DNA from: an uncultured Gammaproteobacteria bacterium
GTDB lineage: Bacteria; Pseudomonadota; Gammaproteobacteria; Pseudomonadales; Pseudohongiellaceae
Assembly (NCBI GenBank): GCA_903837345.1
Contig: CAILUG010000002.1
Coordinates: 1-56,810 of the forward strand
Direction of reading: 5' to 3'
Length of the DNA stretch: 56,810 nt
Part shown: positions 53,175-56,810 of the stretch, one piece after another
How positions within the stretch are numbered: position 1 is the first letter of the stretch
Layout: each line of letters starts with the position of its first letter
Made by a program: the position numbers and the translations under genes
The notes under the pieces: model-generated
Databases searched by the model: none
Told to the model about the DNA's origin: nothing
The model's input: the letters and a program-made list of their open reading frames with translations, nothing else

Positions 53175-53203
53175 TTGACACTTCCGGCCTCTTGCCAGAC
53201 AAT
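53175..53203 (+). promoter_or_regulatory. Sigma-70 promoter of tRNA-Arg with GC-rich discriminator
   Basis: A perfect -35 (TTGACA, 53175-53180), a 17-base spacer and a -10-like GACAAT (53198-53203) are followed directly by GCGCGCC. A GC-rich discriminator after the -10 is a hallmark of stable-RNA promoters under stringent (ppGpp) control. The start point would be near 53210, 13 bases before the tRNA. Confidence 0.75.
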
Positions 53204-53222
53204 GCGCGCCTTTCCGGAACAC

Positions 53223-53299
53223 GCACTTGTAGCTCAGTTGGATAGAGTATCTGGCTACGAACTAGAGGGTCGCAGGTTCGAATCCTGCCAAGTGCGCCA
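53223..53299 (+). tRNA. tRNA-Arg (anticodon ACG), with encoded CCA
   Basis: Cloverleaf with acceptor GCACTTG/CAAGTGC, D arm GCTCAGTTGGATAGAGT and anticodon stem TCTGG/CTAGA around CTACGAA, giving anticodon ACG (read as ICG after deamination). The T arm is GCAGGTTCGAATCCTGC, with discriminator G and CCA encoded. It has its own promoter upstream and a strong terminator downstream, so it forms a single-gene unit. tRNA-Arg genes are frequent integration sites, but no intact integrase is adjacent. Confidence 0.97.
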
Positions 53300-53311
53300 G
53301 AATTAATAAAG

Positions 53312-53342
53312 GGGTCCAAGCGTCTGCTCGGACCCTTTTTTT
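53312..53342 (+). terminator. Rho-independent terminator after tRNA-Arg
   Basis: The stem GGGTCC (53312-53317) / GGACCC (53330-53335), strengthened by an inner AGC/GCT pairing, is followed immediately by seven T. It ends the tRNA-Arg transcript. The remaining bases to 53540 hold no gene. Confidence 0.92.
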
Positions 53343-53540
53343 ATTCTAGTGTATTTCGGTTTTGGCAGAGAACTTCATTCGACAAGCAGCAAACAAAGTT
53401 TGCTGCGCTGGATGCTTTTCAGGTCGTGCCGAGGAGGTAAGCGGCTCCACCGTGCAGCTCAGCAGTACACCTGCCCGATTGACACAGCCAAACCTTCAAA
53501 CGTGTAATGCCTGCAATTTCCCCCTTTGCAGGAATCAGCC

Positions 53541-55163
53541 ATGTCCAAGCAACTCTTAGCCAGACTCCCATCGCGATTCCCGTTGACAGCTGCATTGCTC
53601 ACCGCTTCCCTCGCTCTCTCCAGTCAGTCAGCCTTTGCCCAGGCTTTCGCAAATGCTGCCGGTTCCGTCACCGGTTTTCCCCAGGGCAGGATAGCACCGC
53701 AACAAGCCTGTGCAGATCTCGCCAGGCTGAAGCTGCCTGAACTCGTCAGCATTTCTGCGCAACTGATCTCTGCCAATGGCCTGGTTCCCGCGCATTGCCG
53801 TGTCAACGGCGTGCTCGAGCCCGAGATTGCTTTCCAGGTGAATCTGCCGGAAGGATGGAACCAGCGTTTCTACATGGTGGGCAATGGTGGCCATGCAGGG
53901 CAGCCGCCGGATGATCCCTTCAACGTGGCGTTGCGCAATGATGCGCTCACCAACCATTTCGTGATGGCGGCCACCAATACCGGCCATGATGCAGTCAAGG
54001 AGCCTGGTGCCACTTTTGTACTCAGCAATCCGCAAAAAGCGATCGACTATGCTTATCGTGCAGTACACATGACAGCTGTTACAGCCAAGGCCATTGCCAT
54101 ACGGTACTACGGACAACCGGTTGCGTACTCGTATTGGAATTCCTGTTCCAACGGCGGGCGGCAGGGTTTGCTGGAAGCTGAACGCTATCCCAATGACTTC
54201 GACGGTATAGTTGCCAATGCACCATGGGTGAGTCAGACCGGCTTCACCATTGGTGGCATGTGGAACCAGAAAGCATTGAGTGAAGCGCCGGTGACGCCAG
54301 GCAAGCTGGCACTGCTTGCCAATGCAGTCATGAAAAAATGCGATGCAATCGACGGCCTTGTTGATGGCCTTATCAATGATCCACGTGCTTGTGCGTTCAA
54401 CGTGGCCAAGGATGTGACGAGTTGCCCGGCCGGCAAGGATGATGATACTTGCCTGACTCCGGCACAGGCAGCAGCAATACAGAAAATCTACCAGGGTCCG
54501 CGCGACAGCAAGGGCCACCAGCTGTTTCCGGGTTACATGCCGGGCAGCGAAGCGCTGGTGCCAGGCGCCAACGGCACTTCTGCCAGCGGCTGGCTGGGGC
54601 TGATCGCACCCGCTGCAGCTGGAGCCAAACCTGCGGATTTCAATCTGGCAGAAGGCACCATGCGCTATCTGGCGTTCCAGCCGCCGCGCCCGGATTACGA
54701 CTACCGCCAGTTTGATTATGACCGCGATGCGGAATTGCTCGATCGCTGGAGTCGTCTGGCCGATGCCACCGATACCAACCTCAGTGCGTTCAAGAAACGT
54801 GGGGGCAAACTGATCATTACTTATGGCTGGGCCGACAGCATCCTGCAACCGTTGGCAGGAGTGAATTACTATGAACAGGCCGTGGCCGCCAACGGACCAA
54901 ATGCGACTGGCTTCATGCGCCTCTTCATGGTGCCAGGCATGGCGCATTGCGCGAATGGTGTTGGGCCCGACCAGAATGATGCAGTAACTGCAGTCATCGA
55001 TTGGGTGGAAGCCAACAAGGCACCAGAATTGCTGGTTGCCAAAAAAATCCAGAATGGAGTTGTCACCCGCTCACGCCCGCTGTGCCCTTACCCGCAAGTC
55101 GCGCATTACAAGGGCAAGGGCAGTATCGACGAGGCGGCCAACTTCCAGTGTGCGGCGCCGTAG
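53541..55163 (+). CDS. Tannase/feruloyl esterase family protein, exported
   Basis: Exported serine esterase of 540 residues that would release phenolic acids from esters (gallic or hydroxycinnamic). A signal peptide (LTAALLTASLALSSQSAFAQ, about 15-34) precedes the hydrolase. The family CS-D-HC motif is visible: Cys202-Ser203 in YWNSCSNGGRQGL, Asp in YGWADSILQP and His-Cys in MAHCANG; the two cysteines are expected to form a disulfide. The lid domain has several further cysteines (KKCDAIDGLVDGLINDP, CAFNV, CLTPAQAAAI), and the first of these segments resembles the family's calcium-binding motif. AGGA lies before the ATG at 53541. It follows the tRNA-Arg terminator. The ABC ATPase gene begins 15 bases after its stop. 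Confidence 0.9.
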   Translation: MSKQLLARLPSRFPLTAALLTASLALSSQSAFAQAFANAAGSVTGFPQGRIAPQQACADLARLKLPELVSISAQLISANGLVPAHCRVNGVLEPEIAFQVNLPEGWNQRFYMVGNGGHAGQPPDDPFNVALRNDALTNHFVMAATNTGHDAVKEPGATFVLSNPQKAIDYAYRAVHMTAVTAKAIAIRYYGQPVAYSYWNSCSNGGRQGLLEAERYPNDFDGIVANAPWVSQTGFTIGGMWNQKALSEAPVTPGKLALLANAVMKKCDAIDGLVDGLINDPRACAFNVAKDVTSCPAGKDDDTCLTPAQAAAIQKIYQGPRDSKGHQLFPGYMPGSEALVPGANGTSASGWLGLIAPAAAGAKPADFNLAEGTMRYLAFQPPRPDYDYRQFDYDRDAELLDRWSRLADATDTNLSAFKKRGGKLIITYGWADSILQPLAGVNYYEQAVAANGPNATGFMRLFMVPGMAHCANGVGPDQNDAVTAVIDWVEANKAPELLVAKKIQNGVVTRSRPLCPYPQVAHYKGKGSIDEAANFQCAAP

Positions 55164-55178
55164 CGACCAGAGCCAGTC

Positions 55179-56573
55179 ATGACCTTGTCTGCAGCACCGC
55201 TGATTGCCAGCGGGATTGTCACGCCCCATCTGGTCATCAACCAGTGGCAGGTGAATCCGGGCGAATGCTGGGCGGTGATCGGCCGCAATGGTGCCGGCAA
55301 GCAATATCTCACCCGGTTGCTGACAGGCAAGTCGCCGCTGCCGCACGGCACTGTTTCCCATGGTTTCCACAAGATCGGCCTGTTGTCGTTCGAGATGCAG
55401 CAGCAATTCTTTGAACAGGAACTCCGCAATGACGACAGCGAATTCATGGAAGGTACTGATATCGGTACTACAGTGCAGGAATTGCTGAATCTGCCATCTG
55501 CTGTGCCTGCGGAGCTGGCGTTTCTTGGACTCGAACCATTGTTGCAACGTGGTTACCGGCAACTCAGCAGTGGCGAAGCCCGCAAGGCTCTGCTGGCATG
55601 GCAGTGGTTGCAGCAGCCTGATTTGCTGGTGCTGGACGAACCGTTTGACAGTCTCGACAGCGAAGCCAGGCAAAACCTGGCAGCCTTTTTTGCCAAAGCA
55701 GTTGCCGGGCAAACCACCACACTGCTGTTTCTGCTGAATACACTTGAAGACATTTTTCCCTGGCATAGTCATGTAGCCGTGCTCGACAAGGGTGAGTTGT
55801 TGGTCGCGGGCCCGGCTGTCAACTTGCTGGATGATCCATCCGTGCGAGCCTTGCTGGAATTTGATCCCGCGCAGTTGCCGCCATGGCCCGAACCTTTGCT
55901 GCGACAGCAGCCTGCTGATCCGCTCATCGTGCTGCGCAACGGCAAGGTCCGTTATGAAGAGAAGGCTGTATTCGAAGGCCTGGACCTCGAGGTGCGCCGT
56001 AGTTCCCACACATTGATTACCGGGCGCAATGGTTCAGGCAAATCCACTTTGCTCAGTCTGCTGACTGGCGACAACCCGCAATGCTATGGCAACGATCTTC
56101 TGCTGTTCGGCATCAGGCGAGGCAGTGGTGAAACCATCTGGGAGCTCAAAAAGCAGATGGGCATCGTTTCGCCGGCCCTGCATCGTGATCACCGGGTGGC
56201 TGGTTCGGCACTGGAAATCACCTTGTCAGGTTTTTTCGACACTATTGGCTTGTATGACAGTGTCGAAGCCTCTCAGGTTCGTCATGCCCGCACCTGGCTG
56301 GCGCTGGCAGGTTTGGCCGGGCGGGAAGAAGTGCCATTCAAGCAATTGTCATACGGTGAACAAAGACTGGTGCTGCTGGCACGAGCCCTTGTCAAGCAGC
56401 CGGCACTGCTGATACTGGACGAGCCGACCCAGGGCCTGGACGATATCAACCGCAGCCGGGTCAAATATTTTCTCGAGCATCTTGCCACCCAGACCACAAC
56501 TACGGTTCTGATGGCCAGCCACAGGGAAGATGAGTTCCTTTCACTATTCACCCAGCACATTCATCTGAAATAG
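55179..56573 (+). CDS. ModF-like tandem ABC ATPase
   Basis: Cytoplasmic protein of 464 residues with two ABC ATPase domains and no membrane segments, matching the ModF (PhrA) group. Domain 1 has Walker A GRNGAGKQ (about 37-44), signature QLSSGEARK and Walker B LLVLDEP. Domain 2 has Walker A GRNGSGKST, signature QLSYGEQR and Walker B LLILDEPTQGLDD. In domain 1 the residue after the Walker A lysine is Gln instead of Ser/Thr, which normally coordinates magnesium, so that site may be weak. No molybdate transporter genes are adjacent. Its role is therefore uncertain. It may be co-transcribed with the tannase-type gene. Confidence 0.85.
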   Translation: MTLSAAPLIASGIVTPHLVINQWQVNPGECWAVIGRNGAGKQYLTRLLTGKSPLPHGTVSHGFHKIGLLSFEMQQQFFEQELRNDDSEFMEGTDIGTTVQELLNLPSAVPAELAFLGLEPLLQRGYRQLSSGEARKALLAWQWLQQPDLLVLDEPFDSLDSEARQNLAAFFAKAVAGQTTTLLFLLNTLEDIFPWHSHVAVLDKGELLVAGPAVNLLDDPSVRALLEFDPAQLPPWPEPLLRQQPADPLIVLRNGKVRYEEKAVFEGLDLEVRRSSHTLITGRNGSGKSTLLSLLTGDNPQCYGNDLLLFGIRRGSGETIWELKKQMGIVSPALHRDHRVAGSALEITLSGFFDTIGLYDSVEASQVRHARTWLALAGLAGREEVPFKQLSYGEQRLVLLARALVKQPALLILDEPTQGLDDINRSRVKYFLEHLATQTTTTVLMASHREDEFLSLFTQHIHLK

Positions 56574-56665
56574 CCAGTTGCGCGCCAGCGGCATTCGAAA
56601 CCCAAACAGAGAGTAGATGACCAATTGCGCCCGCGGCTTTCGAAGCCCACACAGCGGCCAGATGA
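56574..56665. repeat. Imperfect ~46-bp tandem repeat beside the IS end
   Basis: Two units, 56574-56620 (starting CCAGTTGCGC) and 56621-56665 (starting CCAATTGCGC), share ATTCGAAACCCA/TTTCGAAGCCCA and both end in AGATGA. A third unit seems to begin at 56666 (CCAATTG) and is cut by the IS end at 56673. The repeat starts directly after the ABC gene stop. It may be part of a mobile element's outer sequence or an independent repeat. Confidence 0.6.
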
Positions 56666-56672
56666 CCAATTG

Positions 56673-56810
56673 TGTCAATCAGCGCCCAAAACTTTCCACC
56701 TGTCAGCGTCCAAAACTTTCCAGTCTAGCGACCTTTCTTGGCACCACTTTTATGGTGTTTGAAGCGGTAAGAGTCATTGCCGGTTTCCAGGATGTCGCAA
56801 TGATGGGTAA
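56673..56810. mobile_element. IS21-family element, terminal part, cut by the window edge
   Basis: Starts with TGTCAATCAGCGCCCAAAAC, followed by a second related end repeat TGTCAGCGTCCAAAACTTTC at 56701. Multiple end repeats of this kind are typical of IS21-family termini. The 3' end of istB follows on the minus strand. The element continues beyond the window. Confidence 0.82.
56725..56810 (-). CDS. istB: IstB-like transposition helper ATPase, C-terminal fragment
   Basis: The last 27 codons before the TAG at 56725 read THHCDILETGNDSYRFKHHK, then SGAKKGR. The HHCDI-ETGNDS-RF pattern is the conserved C-terminus of IstB, the AAA+ helper protein of IS21-family transposition. The frame is open to the window edge, so the gene is partial here, not necessarily broken. 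Confidence 0.88.
   Translation of the reverse strand, partial: THHCDILETGNDSYRFKHHKSGAKKGR

Noticed and set aside
53223-53299. tRNA-Arg as the attachment site of the truncated integrase
   Set aside because: The integrase remnant is 53 kb away at the opposite end, and I see no partial duplicate of the tRNA 3' end near it.
53628-54947. Minus-strand open frame of 439 residues over the tannase-type gene
   Set aside because: Antisense shadow. The plus-strand protein has a signal peptide and the full CS-D-HC motif.

Overview
The window reads as a chromosomal segment of a Gram-negative gammaproteobacterium. The evidence is AGGAG-type ribosome binding sites, mid-50s GC by eye, a periplasmic Prc protease, Gor, TrmO, an E. 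coli-type AvtA, a pseudomonad-type GlgA, the Entner-Doudoroff set, and several exported quinoprotein (PQQ) and c-type cytochrome enzymes. I cannot name the genus. Both edges look like ends of IS21-family insertion sequences, so the window probably spans the distance between two such copies.

Layout. (1) 1-5,900: an IS end interrupting a P4-type integrase, then prc, an intact orphan tyrosine recombinase with a 34-bp palindromic site upstream of it, and gor. (2) 5,900-8,800, plus strand: a ribbon-helix-helix regulator, an AlkB-type dioxygenase and gamma-glutamyltransferase. (3) 8,800-26,500, minus strand: one co-oriented array, malQ-glgB-glgX-glgP-glgC-glgA-zwf-pgl-edd-eda-glk. It covers glycogen synthesis, debranching and phosphorolysis plus glucose phosphorylation and the full Entner-Doudoroff route. 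Many junctions are 4-bp or 1-bp stop/start overlaps. The only large gap (glgX/glgB, 391 bp) holds two copies of a long-stem repeat.

(4) 26,600-29,100: a translationally coupled di-heme cytochrome c and quinoprotein dehydrogenase. (5) 29,200-38,100: avtA directly behind a tRNA-Thr gene, a nitrilase-fold hydrolase, a CysJ-like reductase lacking flavodoxin, a sugar epimerase/dehydrogenase, a DUF2721 protein, a SlyD-like FKBP, a truncated KdpD-like kinase with a KdpE-like regulator, trmO (frameshifted as given) and a TSUP permease. (6) 38,200-43,900: two genes behind sigma-54 type promoters (a DUF4097-like exported protein and a PspB-like small membrane protein) flank a GMC oxidoreductase/subunit 3 pair, a diguanylate cyclase and an S1/P1 nuclease.

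(7) 43,900-55,200: a run of exported enzymes (cytochrome-PQQ dehydrogenase, an alpha/beta hydrolase lacking its serine, a DUF6152 protein, a cytochrome-propeller lipoprotein, a tannase-family esterase). A MATE transporter and a self-contained tRNA-Arg unit with its own promoter and terminator sit among them. (8) 55,200-end: a ModF-like ABC ATPase, a 46-bp tandem repeat and a second IS21-like end with the 3' end of istB.

The strongest leads are the loxP-shaped site next to the recombinase, the paired sigma-54 phage-shock-like genes, the three-copy hairpin repeat family, and the near-leaderless avtA behind tRNA-Thr.
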